A stretch of DNA of 43,819 nucleotides from a virus. The stretch lies in the IMG/VR virus record IMGVR_UViG_3300033149_006413, positions 1 through 43,819 of that record; one strand, given 5' to 3'. The notes beneath the pieces are model-generated. The model did not search any database. It had not been told where the DNA came from and was given only the letters and a program-made list of their open reading frames with translations. The number at the start of each line of letters is the position of its first letter. Position 1 is the first letter of the stretch. Positions 30,932 through 39,561 of this stretch are shown here, one piece after another. The position numbers and the translations under genes are program-made.

Positions 30932-31024
30932 ACACAAAGTATTTAACCCACTACGCATATACACACCACAGGTAGTGCGGAGTATATATATGCTATGCAC
31001 ACACACAAGGGGTGAAGAGGGTTA

Positions 31025-31071
31025 GAATTAATTAATAACTAATGAATAATTAATTAGTTATTAACTAATTC
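31025..31071 (+). repeat. 47-bp AT-rich oriented palindrome, copy 3
   Basis: It has the same arms and direction as copy 1. Its central 19 bp (CTAATGAATAATTAATTAG) are the exact reverse complement of the centre of copy 1. It lies just upstream of the leaderless start of 31125 and downstream of a TATATATA string at 30982-30990. Confidence 0.9.
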
Positions 31072-31091
31072 CTACTGAAATGAGAGCGAAA

Positions 31092-31101
31092 TTTTTAATA
31101 C
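31092..31101 (+). promoter_or_regulatory. late-type promoter for terminase block
   Basis: TTTTTAATAC is centred 28 bp before ATG 31125, with no RBS in between, the spacing of archaeal leaderless promoters. It resembles the boxes at 36476 and 39531 (TTTTTATACC). Confidence 0.5.
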
Positions 31102-31124
31102 TCACATGCGCATACTACATAACC

Positions 31125-31328
31125 ATGATAACGTACGACCATGGATACAAAGTGCAGGCGAGAGAGATTAGCTCGCTCAGAAGGGTCAGAGGACGATTGT
31201 ACATCGAAGGCGAGCCCGTGTGTATAACACAGGACGGGAAGGTCATGTCAGGCTGGCTCGAGATACAGAGGATACGCAAGCTCGGGTATGAGCGCGTGTA
31301 CTGCGTGGTGGTGCCGAATGAGTGGTAA
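31125..31328 (+). CDS. small hypothetical protein before terminase
   Basis: The protein has 67 residues from ATG 31125 and is basic and beta-rich (SSLRRVRGRLYIEGEPVCI). An upstream ATG at 31080 would add a hydrophobic start but has no RBS, and the TATA-like box at 31092 lies inside that extension. The stop overlaps the TerS start. Confidence 0.5.
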   Translation: MITYDHGYKVQAREISSLRRVRGRLYIEGEPVCITQDGKVMSGWLEIQRIRKLGYERVYCVVVPNEW

Positions 31329-32070
31329 GGAACTGAAGCTGAGGAAGGACGGCGAGGTCGATATGAGACAATTCAACCCCGGGTCGAAGGTCAAGAAATC
31401 GAAACGACGCTCGCTCGAGAGAGAGATACGAGACAAGAAGATTGCGCGACTGTTCCAGTACATGAGCGCGAAAGAGATAGGTAAGATGTTCAACATCGAC
31501 GAGAGGCGCGTGTACCAGATTATAAAGGAACAGGAACGACGCGGCATCGACGAGCTGAAGGGTGAGTCGAAAGAAGTGTTCGCACAGGAAGGGCGACAGC
31601 GGCTCGAGTCACTCATCGATACCTCGCTCAAGATGATACGCGATAGCGAGGAAATCGAGGATACGGAGACGAAGCTCAAGATACGCGGCATGGCGATTGA
31701 GAAGGCGAGGCAAAGTATAGACTCATTGCACGAGCTTTATAAATACATGGGCATTTTCGCTGAACACACCGTCAACGCGAACATCAACGTGACGGAGAGT
31801 AAGGAATGGGAGAGGCTCAAAATGGCCATCATGACCTTCCTCAAATACGAGCTCGGGGTCGACCCCGCCCTGTTCTTCAATTTCATGGATAAGGTCGAGA
31901 GCGACCCGACCTACCTCGACAGGCTCGTCAAACAGGGGCCGAAAGAGGTGAAAGAGGCGGAGGAGGAGAGCGTGCTCGATGTCGAGTTCGAGGAGGTCAG
32001 TATGCACGGGGTCGAGGAATCGTACGGAAAGCGTGAGGAGGACCTCATGGATGAAATTCACGGGGGATGA
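31318..32070 (+). CDS. terS: terminase small subunit
   Basis: The protein has 250 residues. A basic N-terminus is followed by a helix-turn-helix (SAKEIGKMFNIDERRVYQII, about residues 50-70), then long helices for oligomerisation and an acidic C-terminus. The position directly before TerL, with a 20-bp overlap, supports a role in recognising viral DNA for packaging. Confidence 0.75.
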   Translation: MSGKELKLRKDGEVDMRQFNPGSKVKKSKRRSLEREIRDKKIARLFQYMSAKEIGKMFNIDERRVYQIIKEQERRGIDELKGESKEVFAQEGRQRLESLIDTSLKMIRDSEEIEDTETKLKIRGMAIEKARQSIDSLHELYKYMGIFAEHTVNANINVTESKEWERLKMAIMTFLKYELGVDPALFFNFMDKVESDPTYLDRLVKQGPKEVKEAEEESVLDVEFEEVSMHGVEESYGKREEDLMDEIHGG

Positions 32071-33658
32071 TATAGCAGAGGTCTCGTCGCTCAATCCGCT
32101 CTACGCACAGCTCAAGAAAGACGCGGCGAGAGAGAACATGGGGCTGATGACCGACTTCAGCAAGTTCGAGTACCTGATGAAACGCGCGGACAGGATTGTA
32201 ACGGAGCATCCGGAGATACTCGAGAAGTTCTACATCAAGGTCAGCCCCGTATCGGGGAAGGACCTGCGCGGGCCGAAGATTAACAAGTCGTCGCTCATAC
32301 AGACCGCGCTGTACTACAGGGCGAACCCGTGGAGGTTCGCGCACGAGGTCATAGGGCTCAACGTGATAAACAAGACCACACCGCGCGGGGTCGTGTTCAA
32401 GCACTTCACATACGAGCAGAAGATGTACCTGCGCGCAGTCCTCGACATGAGAAAGCCGAAGGTCATCGCGACGTGTAACAGGGGCGGGGCGAAAACGTGG
32501 CTCAACGCCATCTCAATCGCGCTGTTCGAGTGGGCGGTGCCGAAGGTCAAGATAACTATACTCGGGGGCTCGGACGAGCAGTCGCAGAACGTGTACAACT
32601 ACTACAGGACCTTCGTCGAGAACTCGGAGCTCATGTCACTCGTCGATGGCGAGGTGATGAAGAGGCTGACAAAGTTCAAGCACGGCGGGTACGTCAGGTC
32701 ACTCCTCGCCTCGGAGAAGAGCGCGCACGGGCCACGACCCGATATACTCTTCCTCGACGAGGTATGCGACGCCGACCCGAGGATTATCAAGGGCGCGATG
32801 CCGCAGGTCCTGACAGCGCGGGAGATGAAGATTGTCGCGACGAGCACGCCGCACAAGTACATACACATCTTCCATGACTGGTGGGACTCGGGCGAGTGGG
32901 ACAGGCATCACTGGGATGCGTACAAGTGCCCGTGGATACCGAGGAAGAATATAGAGGCGCAGAAGAAAGAGCTCACCGAGGACGAGATAGAGATTTGGCT
33001 GCTCGGTAACTTCGCGTCGCTCACAGGGTCGGTATATCGCAAGGACTTACTAAGGAAGGCGAGTAGCGAGATACGCGAGATACCCAAATCGACATTCGGG
33101 GCCGTCGGCGTTGACTGGGGGTACGAGCACCCGACGTGTATAATCTCGGGCGTGCTCGGCGAGGATGGCAGGGTCTACGTCGTGGACGAGGTCGGAATCA
33201 GGCACGGGGATATGGAAGGTATCAACGGGACGATAAAGGAGAGGTGCCGCATGGTCAACGGCGACGCGTACGTAGACAGCTCGCACATATTCAACAATCA
33301 ACAGCTCGCGAGCACGCTCTCCAGGGATACCGTGTTCTCCGTCATCCCGCTCGTGTACAGGGCGGTCAAGGACGGGCTGATACACAACGCGAAGAGGTTC
33401 CTCGAACTCGGCAGGCTCGTAATCGACCCGTCACGTACACCCAAACTCATAGAACAGCTCTTCGCGTATCATTACAAGGAAGGGACAGAGACCCCGGCGA
33501 AAGTGAATGACGACTATCACGACGCGTTCATCAACATGCTATGGGCGTTCAGGAACGTGCTCAGCACGGAGACGGAGAGGATATACGACGCGTCGGAGCT
33601 CGTCGATATGGGCAGGGGTCGAGGCGTGAACATATTCGCACCATTAAGATTTAAGTAG
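32051..33658 (+). CDS. terL: terminase large subunit
   Basis: The protein has 535 residues. The ATPase domain has CNRGGAKT (about 141-148) as a variant Walker A, LFLDEV (about 232) as Walker B and the TSTPHKY coupling motif. The RNase H-like nuclease has GVDWGYEHP, VDSSH and DDYHDA, giving three acidic residues (about 353, 407 and 487). It is the packaging motor and DNA cutter. The start at 32051 is chosen because the upstream frame only shadows TerS. Confidence 0.9.
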   Translation: MKFTGDDIAEVSSLNPLYAQLKKDAARENMGLMTDFSKFEYLMKRADRIVTEHPEILEKFYIKVSPVSGKDLRGPKINKSSLIQTALYYRANPWRFAHEVIGLNVINKTTPRGVVFKHFTYEQKMYLRAVLDMRKPKVIATCNRGGAKTWLNAISIALFEWAVPKVKITILGGSDEQSQNVYNYYRTFVENSELMSLVDGEVMKRLTKFKHGGYVRSLLASEKSAHGPRPDILFLDEVCDADPRIIKGAMPQVLTAREMKIVATSTPHKYIHIFHDWWDSGEWDRHHWDAYKCPWIPRKNIEAQKKELTEDEIEIWLLGNFASLTGSVYRKDLLRKASSEIREIPKSTFGAVGVDWGYEHPTCIISGVLGEDGRVYVVDEVGIRHGDMEGINGTIKERCRMVNGDAYVDSSHIFNNQQLASTLSRDTVFSVIPLVYRAVKDGLIHNAKRFLELGRLVIDPSRTPKLIEQLFAYHYKEGTETPAKVNDDYHDAFINMLWAFRNVLSTETERIYDASELVDMGRGRGVNIFAPLRFK

Positions 33659-33680
33659 TTATAACTCGTTGGTGATAATC

Positions 33681-35786
33681 ATGTTGGAGAAGGTACCGTT
33701 CCTCAAAGGGCTGGCGAAGAAACCGAAAGAGGCGCCGAGCAAGAAACGATACATATCCGAAGCGGTGCGACCCAGGCGCTCAACAACCACCGGCGTCGCG
33801 TTCGATAGCGAGGAGGGCTGGCTCATACCGCCACACCCGCTCTCGTACCGCGACATGTACAACCTCGCACGACTCCAGGTCAATGTACGCACATGTCTCA
33901 AGGCGCTCAAGTGGGAGATTTTCAGGAAGGGGTACAAGTGGGTGCCGAAGTGGACGGCGAAGTGTACGAAGTGCGGGACGGTGTACAAGCACCTCAACGA
34001 TAATCTGGTGTGCCCGAAGTGCGGCGGGGACCTCGTCTCACCCGACCCGAAAGAGTACGAACGCGCGGATAAGTTCCTGCTCGATGTGAACCTCAATCAT
34101 CAGACGTTCACCGACGTGCTCGAAGAGGTCGAGGATGACCTGAACATCGCCGATGACGCGTATCTCATACTCAGGAAAGAATACTTCTACGACGAGCACG
34201 GGTACATCACGAAAGGACGCGTGAAAGAGATACTCAGGGGCTCGCCCATCGTCATGAGACCCGTGTTCAATTTCAGGACGGGCGTGCCCGGGGGCAGGTA
34301 CTTCGTCTGCCCGGTGCACAGGAACAACGCGCTCGACGTGAACGCGACGAACCGCGGGTCGTGGGAGGATTACAAGGTCTCGCTCGACGAGAAGGGGAAG
34401 ATGCTCGGCCCGCCACGGTGTCCGGTATGTAACAGAGTGATGTACGACGCGCACTACGTCGCGCTCAGGGCCGAAGGCGGGGAGCCGGAGCACTACTACA
34501 TCGAGGGCGAGGTCATCAACGCGAAGAAGTACGTGAAAGGGTTCGCATACGGTATACCACCGCTCTACACCATCTGGGTCATGTCGGCAGCGCTGCTGTA
34601 CCAGGAGATATACATCAGGGACGCGTTCGAGAAACAGAGGCACCCCCGCGGCGCTATCACGGTCTCCACATCGAACCCCGGCGGGATGCTCAACATGTGG
34701 GACACGATGGTCCAGCGCGTGAAAGAGGACCCGTACTACATCCCGTTCATACCCGTCGAGGCAGGGTTCGGCGGGGGCAGGAACGAGGGGAAGATGTCGT
34801 TCGTGTCGTTCCTCGACTCGCTCCGTGAGATGGAGTACATCCCGACGAGGGACGAGTTCAGGCAGCGTATATCCTCGTTCTACGGCGTGAGTAACGTGTT
34901 CATGAACGATACGAAAGTGAGCGGCGGGATGAACACGAGCGAAGGGCTCCAGGTTATAGTCACGAACAGGTCGGTCGAGCGCGGGCAGAAGGTGTACAAC
35001 GATTACATCTTCAAACGACTCGTGCCCATGCTCGGGGTCGATAACTGGGAGCTCGTGCTGAACCCGACGGAGGAGCGCGACGTCATCAAGGAGAAACAGA
35101 CGGAACAGCTCACCATGCAGATAAATCAGATGTACCAGACGATAGGGTACGAGTGTATAAAGGACCCGCAGACAGGCGAGTGGTTCTATCGCAAGGACGT
35201 GACACAGGAGCTACAGAAGGCGATACAGGTCATGCAGATGCTCGCGGAGTTGATGGAGGGGGATGAGGTGGATGGGGTGGATGAGGATAACAGCAAGGAG
35301 AAGATGACGTCGTACCAGCCGGAGAATATAGAAGGGTTCAGTGGCGAGGCGAAGGGCGAGGTCATGACAAAGGCGAGGAGCGATGGCTCGCCGAACCTCT
35401 CCTCATCGCCCACGAGCGTGCAACAGGATGTCAGGATACCCTCCGCCGGGAACAGGAACAGGGATGCACCGGGTATGGCCGGGGGGAGCAAGAAATACAC
35501 GTGCAGGATATGCGGGAAAACGTTCGATAGCAAGGAAGAGCTCGGCGGGCACATGAAATCGGTGCACGGCGGTGCTGCGGGGAAGTTGGACATGTCGAGG
35601 GGGAGCGAGGGACAGCCGAACTACAGGCGCGGGACGATGTACAGGCGCGCGGTGCAGATAATGAAACAGTCGCAGTACTTCGATAACAACGTGATGAACA
35701 TAATAGAACAGATGTTCAGAGGGAAACAGCCGACGATACAGCAGCCACAGCCGGGCATGGGCTCGCAGCTCAATATCAAGAAGTGA
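33681..35786 (+). CDS. portal protein with zinc ribbons and C-terminal C2H2 finger
   Basis: The 701-residue portal lies between the terminase and the neck and head genes. The core contains the typical YGVSNVFMND and GLQVIVTNRSVERGQ stretches of the clip and wing. Unusual additions are CTKCG...CPKCGG (about 94-115), CPVH...CPVCN (about 208-250) and, after a low-complexity linker, a C2H2 finger CRICGKTFDSKEELGGHMK (about 607-627). The start follows a weak TTTAAGTA box 28 bp upstream, inside the TerL stop. Confidence 0.85.
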   Translation: MLEKVPFLKGLAKKPKEAPSKKRYISEAVRPRRSTTTGVAFDSEEGWLIPPHPLSYRDMYNLARLQVNVRTCLKALKWEIFRKGYKWVPKWTAKCTKCGTVYKHLNDNLVCPKCGGDLVSPDPKEYERADKFLLDVNLNHQTFTDVLEEVEDDLNIADDAYLILRKEYFYDEHGYITKGRVKEILRGSPIVMRPVFNFRTGVPGGRYFVCPVHRNNALDVNATNRGSWEDYKVSLDEKGKMLGPPRCPVCNRVMYDAHYVALRAEGGEPEHYYIEGEVINAKKYVKGFAYGIPPLYTIWVMSAALLYQEIYIRDAFEKQRHPRGAITVSTSNPGGMLNMWDTMVQRVKEDPYYIPFIPVEAGFGGGRNEGKMSFVSFLDSLREMEYIPTRDEFRQRISSFYGVSNVFMNDTKVSGGMNTSEGLQVIVTNRSVERGQKVYNDYIFKRLVPMLGVDNWELVLNPTEERDVIKEKQTEQLTMQINQMYQTIGYECIKDPQTGEWFYRKDVTQELQKAIQVMQMLAELMEGDEVDGVDEDNSKEKMTSYQPENIEGFSGEAKGEVMTKARSDGSPNLSSSPTSVQQDVRIPSAGNRNRDAPGMAGGSKKYTCRICGKTFDSKEELGGHMKSVHGGAAGKLDMSRGSEGQPNYRRGTMYRRAVQIMKQSQYFDNNVMNIIEQMFRGKQPTIQQPQPGMGSQLNIKK

Positions 35787-35791
35787 GGCGC

Positions 35792-36448
35792 ATGGCGAGA
35801 AAGAGGTTCCAACTGCCGAAAGGTATCATCAAGCTCAAACGCACATACGCGATGCTCGAAACGAGGATGCACAAGAGTAAAGGGACCATGTATTCGGATA
35901 GTATAGGCGTCATAAACTACAAAGGGATGATAGAGCTCGATATACGCGACGTGCTCAGGCTGTTCACGAAGGACATGCTCATCATGCTCAAAAAGATAGG
36001 GAATGATATAAAGGCCGAGTACAGGAAGAAGTTTTACGAGGCGCCGCTCGAGCACCTGCACATCGCACGGGCGAGGAATAACACGACACAGGGGCTCGCG
36101 AACTCGCTCGTCGTCGCGACAGAGGAGAAGTCGGTGTACGTCTACACGAACGAGAGGAACTTCAAAGCGATTGAGTACGGGTTCGATGACGTGCCGACAC
36201 TCGCACGGACGAAGGAGTGGATGGGGGAGAAAGGTATATGGGACGAGCTGGAGATAGGTAGAAGAGAGAATATCAGGGAGCCGAAGAGGTACATGGATAA
36301 AGTGGCGGGCAGGTTCAGGGACGCTATCGACAGGAACAACCCGCACTTCGGCATGTACTACCTGCACAGGGCGTACCGGGAGATAATAGAGGATAAGGAG
36401 AGGATACGCTCGCTCGGGTTCGAGGAGACGTCATGGACGGAGGACTGA
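35792..36448 (+). CDS. HK97 gp10-like neck / tail completion protein
   Basis: The protein has 218 residues. The segment IKAEYRKKFYEAPLEHLHIARARNNT, then SLVVATEEKSVYVYTNERNFKAIEYGF, matches the order of gp10-like proteins: helix, small-loop strand, then A-x-x-[IV]-E-x-G near the C-terminus. It follows the portal directly. ATG 35792 is preferred over GTG 35783. Confidence 0.55.
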   Translation: MARKRFQLPKGIIKLKRTYAMLETRMHKSKGTMYSDSIGVINYKGMIELDIRDVLRLFTKDMLIMLKKIGNDIKAEYRKKFYEAPLEHLHIARARNNTTQGLANSLVVATEEKSVYVYTNERNFKAIEYGFDDVPTLARTKEWMGEKGIWDELEIGRRENIREPKRYMDKVAGRFRDAIDRNNPHFGMYYLHRAYREIIEDKERIRSLGFEETSWTED

Positions 36449-36475
36449 AATTAATTTGAAGTCGACCCGAAAAAA

Positions 36476-36485
36476 TTTTTATACC
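36476..36485 (+). promoter_or_regulatory. late-type promoter for capsid genes
   Basis: TTTTTATACC is centred 25 bp upstream of ATG 36505, with no Shine-Dalgarno between, so the transcript is probably leaderless. The gap also contains ATTAATTTGAAG. Confidence 0.65.
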
Positions 36486-36504
36486 CCATCGAGAATCTTC
36501 AATC

Positions 36505-37857
36505 ATGCCTTTCGGACCGTTCAAGAACTTCCAGGAAGCCGTCGAGTACGCGAAGAGCCGCGGGGTGAAGAAGCCGGAGGCTTACGCCGCAGCGATAGAG
36601 CGCAGGATAAAGAACGCGAAGCAGAAGAAAGGCTTCGACTTCAACGTGGTCAAGGATGAAGAGGACGGCGATTTCATATTCGAGGCGTGGGGCACCGTCG
36701 AGATAGTCGATAAGGACGGGCAGATACTCTCCGTCGATGACATGCTCAAGCACATGCCCACACTGATGAAAAGGGGCGCGCCCATACACTTCGGGCACAC
36801 CGCACAGCACGTCGGCAAAATCATTGATTACAAGAAAGAGATGTACAAGGACGAGGAGACGGGGAAGGAGATACCCGGAATCAAGATAATGGGCAAGATT
36901 TTCGGGGACTACCCCGAGGACCTGCGCGTCAGGGACCTCATCAGGAACGGGACGGTGCAGATGGTCTCGTACGGTGGCGAGTCACACGCGAGGGAGTTCC
37001 TCGAAGGACGCGCGGGGACGGCGGAGCTGAAGAAGAAGCTGACTAACTGGGAGTGGTCGATAGTCGAGAGGGGGAAGAACATGCTGTCGAACATGACGAA
37101 GCTATTCGATGGGGGTAAGGTAACAGTCCTGGCGAAGGGTGAGGTCAGTAACGAGGACCTGCTCAAGGATGACTCGTTCAGGACCGGACTACTCCAGTCG
37201 CTCATTAATGAAGGTCTTACATTCCAGGAAGCCATGGCGACTGCCAAGGGTATCCTGGATGGCACAATAGGACAGGAGGTTGAAAGCAATATGCCTGACG
37301 AAGGAAATGCGCAGCAGAACGAAGGAGCACCCGAGGGTTCGACCATCGAGGACCTTACGAAGGGTATCGAGGACAACAGGAAATCCATCGAGGCCCTGAC
37401 AAAGGGACAGGAAGAAATCCTCGCGATGCTCAAGGGGCTGCTTGAAAAAGGAAAGGAGGAAGCGAAGGACGGGGAGGAGGAAGAGCAGAAGAAGGAGCTC
37501 GTCCTCCCGAACGACAAGAACGCGGGGAAGAAACCCAATCCCCCGGCACCCATCACGAAGGGTGCGGACGAGGACCTCTCGGACAAGATTGTCAAGGGTG
37601 TCGTGACCGCGCTCAAAGAGGTGGGGTTCACCGGAAGCGGGACTCCGGAGAGACCCGCGACCGAGAACGCGCCTGAACAGGGCGAGGGCTCTGGCGTGCT
37701 CTCACCCGAGGTCGTGGCCAAGGGCTTCGAAGAGTTCCTTTCAAGCAGGCTCCAGAAGGGCGAAGGGGAGGAGTTCTCTTTCGAGAAGATGAGAGAGTCC
37801 CTCCTCGGGGAAGAACAGAGACTAACGGTATCCCATGGAGGTGCGACAAATGAGTAG
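36505..37857 (+). CDS. prohead protease fused to scaffold domain (XkdF-like)
   Basis: The protein has 450 residues. Residues 50-230 resemble S78/XkdF-type prohead proteases: WGTVEIVDKDGQIL, GAPIHFGHTAQHVGKII (His near 94) and VQMVSYGGES (Ser near 155). Residues 255-450 are acidic, Lys/Glu-rich and coiled, as expected of an internal scaffold removed during maturation. The major capsid protein follows with an 8-bp overlap. Fusion of protease and scaffold is known in the family. Confidence 0.7.
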   Translation: MPFGPFKNFQEAVEYAKSRGVKKPEAYAAAIERRIKNAKQKKGFDFNVVKDEEDGDFIFEAWGTVEIVDKDGQILSVDDMLKHMPTLMKRGAPIHFGHTAQHVGKIIDYKKEMYKDEETGKEIPGIKIMGKIFGDYPEDLRVRDLIRNGTVQMVSYGGESHAREFLEGRAGTAELKKKLTNWEWSIVERGKNMLSNMTKLFDGGKVTVLAKGEVSNEDLLKDDSFRTGLLQSLINEGLTFQEAMATAKGILDGTIGQEVESNMPDEGNAQQNEGAPEGSTIEDLTKGIEDNRKSIEALTKGQEEILAMLKGLLEKGKEEAKDGEEEEQKKELVLPNDKNAGKKPNPPAPITKGADEDLSDKIVKGVVTALKEVGFTGSGTPERPATENAPEQGEGSGVLSPEVVAKGFEEFLSSRLQKGEGEEFSFEKMRESLLGEEQRLTVSHGGATNE

Positions 37858-38992
37858 ACCGGCATATCTCGTGACCATAGACGATTTCGAGAGGGCGTAC
37901 GGCTCGAGAGCGTTCGCCGAGAGAGTGTTCAGGTCGGATGACCCCCTGCTCACCTCAACGACCGGCGCATACGCTACGCACTACGGCGCGAAGGTATGGG
38001 CTCAGCTCAACTTCGAAACGAACCTGTTCGGTATCCTGCCGAAGGTTCCCTGGGGTCCAGAGGATGGGTGGAGAGTAATCACCGCCGCACCCAGTACTAA
38101 AGCGACTGGTGTGGCAGAGAACGGGGCTATCCCCGACACCGTGAAGCCCACCTTTGCACACGTCACCGACAAGCCCAAGTCCGTCGTGACAAATTTCAAC
38201 TCATCCGAGATTGAGATTCTGTCCGCGAAGAGAGGCCAGGCTGTCAGGTGGGAGGACCTGAGAGAGGTCATGGGCGAGTTCCACAGACAGGGTATCAACG
38301 ACATGCTGACGAAGAACAACGACGACGCGAAGGGCGCGAACGATATCTACGGCCTCGACCATATCGTCTCCTCGTACTCAGAGGTGCACAACATCTCGGC
38401 TATCGAGGCGAACAATGTCGACGTGTACGGCATCGACAGGGACGCTGCGGCTTCATGGGCTGACGCGACCGTCATACACAACAGCGGCACGCCCATCCCG
38501 CTCTCGCTGTCGAAGATAAACCAGCTCATCAGGTCCGTCTCGAAGGCGAGCGGTGTGTTCTCCACGAAGGACCTCGTATTCGTCACAGGATACGACACCG
38601 TGCAGAGATGGGGCGAGCTGCTCCAGCCGATGCAGAGGTTCGTCGATGCGAAGTTCACCCTCGGGAAGAACCTGACCGGTATAGAGAGGTGGGACGGCAG
38701 GGAAGGAGGCTTCTGGCTCCACACCTACAACGGTATCCCCATCGTGCCGAACCAGTTCGTCGAGGACAATCTCGCGCCGAACAACGGTCTCTCCCCGATA
38801 TTCCTGTTGAACCTCAACCATCTGAAGCTCTGGGTCGATGTGCCCACGGTGTACAGAGAGGTAGGGGTCTCGTACGGGAATGAACTGCTCTACGGGAAGC
38901 TCGGCGAAGAGGGCATGTACAAGACCATTCTCGATACGGTATGTACCGGCTTCTACGCGCAGGGAAAGTACAGGGACATATCGGACGAGTGA
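37850..38992 (+). CDS. HK97-fold major capsid protein
   Basis: The protein has 380 residues from ATG 37850, six bases after GGAGGTG. The body shows the alternation expected of an HK97 fold: an N-arm, a spine helix (WEDLREVMGEFHRQGINDM) and an A-domain with KDLVFVTGYDTVQRWGELL. Late strands follow (GIPIVPNQFVEDN, IFLLNLNHLKLWVDV). There is no obvious processed N-terminal delta domain, consistent with a separate scaffold. This is probably the most abundant virion protein. Confidence 0.85.
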   Translation: MSRPAYLVTIDDFERAYGSRAFAERVFRSDDPLLTSTTGAYATHYGAKVWAQLNFETNLFGILPKVPWGPEDGWRVITAAPSTKATGVAENGAIPDTVKPTFAHVTDKPKSVVTNFNSSEIEILSAKRGQAVRWEDLREVMGEFHRQGINDMLTKNNDDAKGANDIYGLDHIVSSYSEVHNISAIEANNVDVYGIDRDAAASWADATVIHNSGTPIPLSLSKINQLIRSVSKASGVFSTKDLVFVTGYDTVQRWGELLQPMQRFVDAKFTLGKNLTGIERWDGREGGFWLHTYNGIPIVPNQFVEDNLAPNNGLSPIFLLNLNHLKLWVDVPTVYREVGVSYGNELLYGKLGEEGMYKTILDTVCTGFYAQGKYRDISDE

Positions 38993-39017
38993 TGAGGAGG
39001 TGATTGATACGAAAGCG

Positions 39018-39233
39018 ATGTTGATTAGGGGCGACACCAAGGACATCCTTTACGAAGGGGTCAGATACTTCTTCGTGAGCGGTGCCGTGATGGAGGTCCC
39101 GAACGGACTCGCTGATAGGCTCGAAAGCGCGCCTAACTTCGTGGTCAAGTCGAACAGGGAGTTCGACAAGCTCATGAGCAAGGCGCGTGACAAGGGCGTA
39201 CCAGTCATCGAACTCGTCAAAGGAGGTGAGTGA
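39018..39233 (+). CDS. small FI-like / joining protein
   Basis: The protein has 71 residues from ATG 39018; GGAGGTGAT lies 12 nt upstream. YFFVSGAVMEVPNGLADRL then a helix FDKLMSKARDKG resembles the 2537-2767 product. Found just after the capsid gene, as head-completion proteins often are. Role inferred from position. Confidence 0.55.
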   Translation: MLIRGDTKDILYEGVRYFFVSGAVMEVPNGLADRLESAPNFVVKSNREFDKLMSKARDKGVPVIELVKGGE

Positions 39234-39235
39234 AC

Positions 39236-39481
39236 ATGGCCTTCTCGAGTAGCTTCATAGGAGAGTACTACAACGGCCTGCACCATGTCAAGGTCTATTC
39301 GTGGGTAGCCACTGGCGTCACGAGCGGGAACATTGACACGGGGATGAGAATCAAGTACACCATCTTCGTGAACAAGACCGCTCAGCGCGGGACCGTTGAC
39401 GACACCACGACCGACGGCAGGGTCGCGCTCACGAACCTGACCGCTGGCGACAAGGGATACGTCGAAGTGCATGGGTACTGA
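39236..39481 (+). CDS. small beta-rich head protein, possible decoration
   Basis: The protein has 81 residues, all beta, Thr/Gly-rich (VTSGNIDTGMRIKYTIFVNK; GRVALTNLTAGDKGYVEV). ATG 39236 follows AAGGAGGTGA. It lies directly after the capsid genes and before a terminator, the usual place of decoration proteins. Not recognised by motif. Confidence 0.55.
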   Translation: MAFSSSFIGEYYNGLHHVKVYSWVATGVTSGNIDTGMRIKYTIFVNKTAQRGTVDDTTTDGRVALTNLTAGDKGYVEVHGY

Positions 39482-39498
39482 ACCGCCTAACAAGAACT

Positions 39499-39537
39499 GC
39501 GGGGGTGAAACTCCCCCGCTCTTTCATTATTTTTTTA
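39499..39537 (+). terminator. intrinsic-type terminator of capsid operon
   Basis: GCGGGGG and CCCCCGC (39499-39519) form a 7-bp stem with a TGAAACT loop, followed by CTTTCATTATTTTTTT. The T-run is at the same time the upstream part of the next promoter. Confidence 0.75.
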
Positions 39538-39540
39538 TAC
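39531..39540 (+). promoter_or_regulatory. late-type promoter for adaptor operon
   Basis: TTTTTTATAC is centred 26 bp before ATG 39562, with no RBS, again suggesting a leaderless mRNA. It directly overlaps the terminator T-tract. Confidence 0.65.
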
Positions 39541-39561
39541 CACGAGCACTATTTACTATAC

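Noticed and set aside
8840-31071. The three 47-bp palindromes as a CRISPR array
   Set aside because: The copies are thousands of bases apart with genes between them, and no regular spacers exist.
36909-37865. Minus-strand frame of 318 codons opposite the protease-scaffold gene
   Set aside because: Ser/Pro-rich composition arises from reading Glu/Lys/Gly codons backwards. The plus-strand gene has a promoter and a coupled capsid gene.
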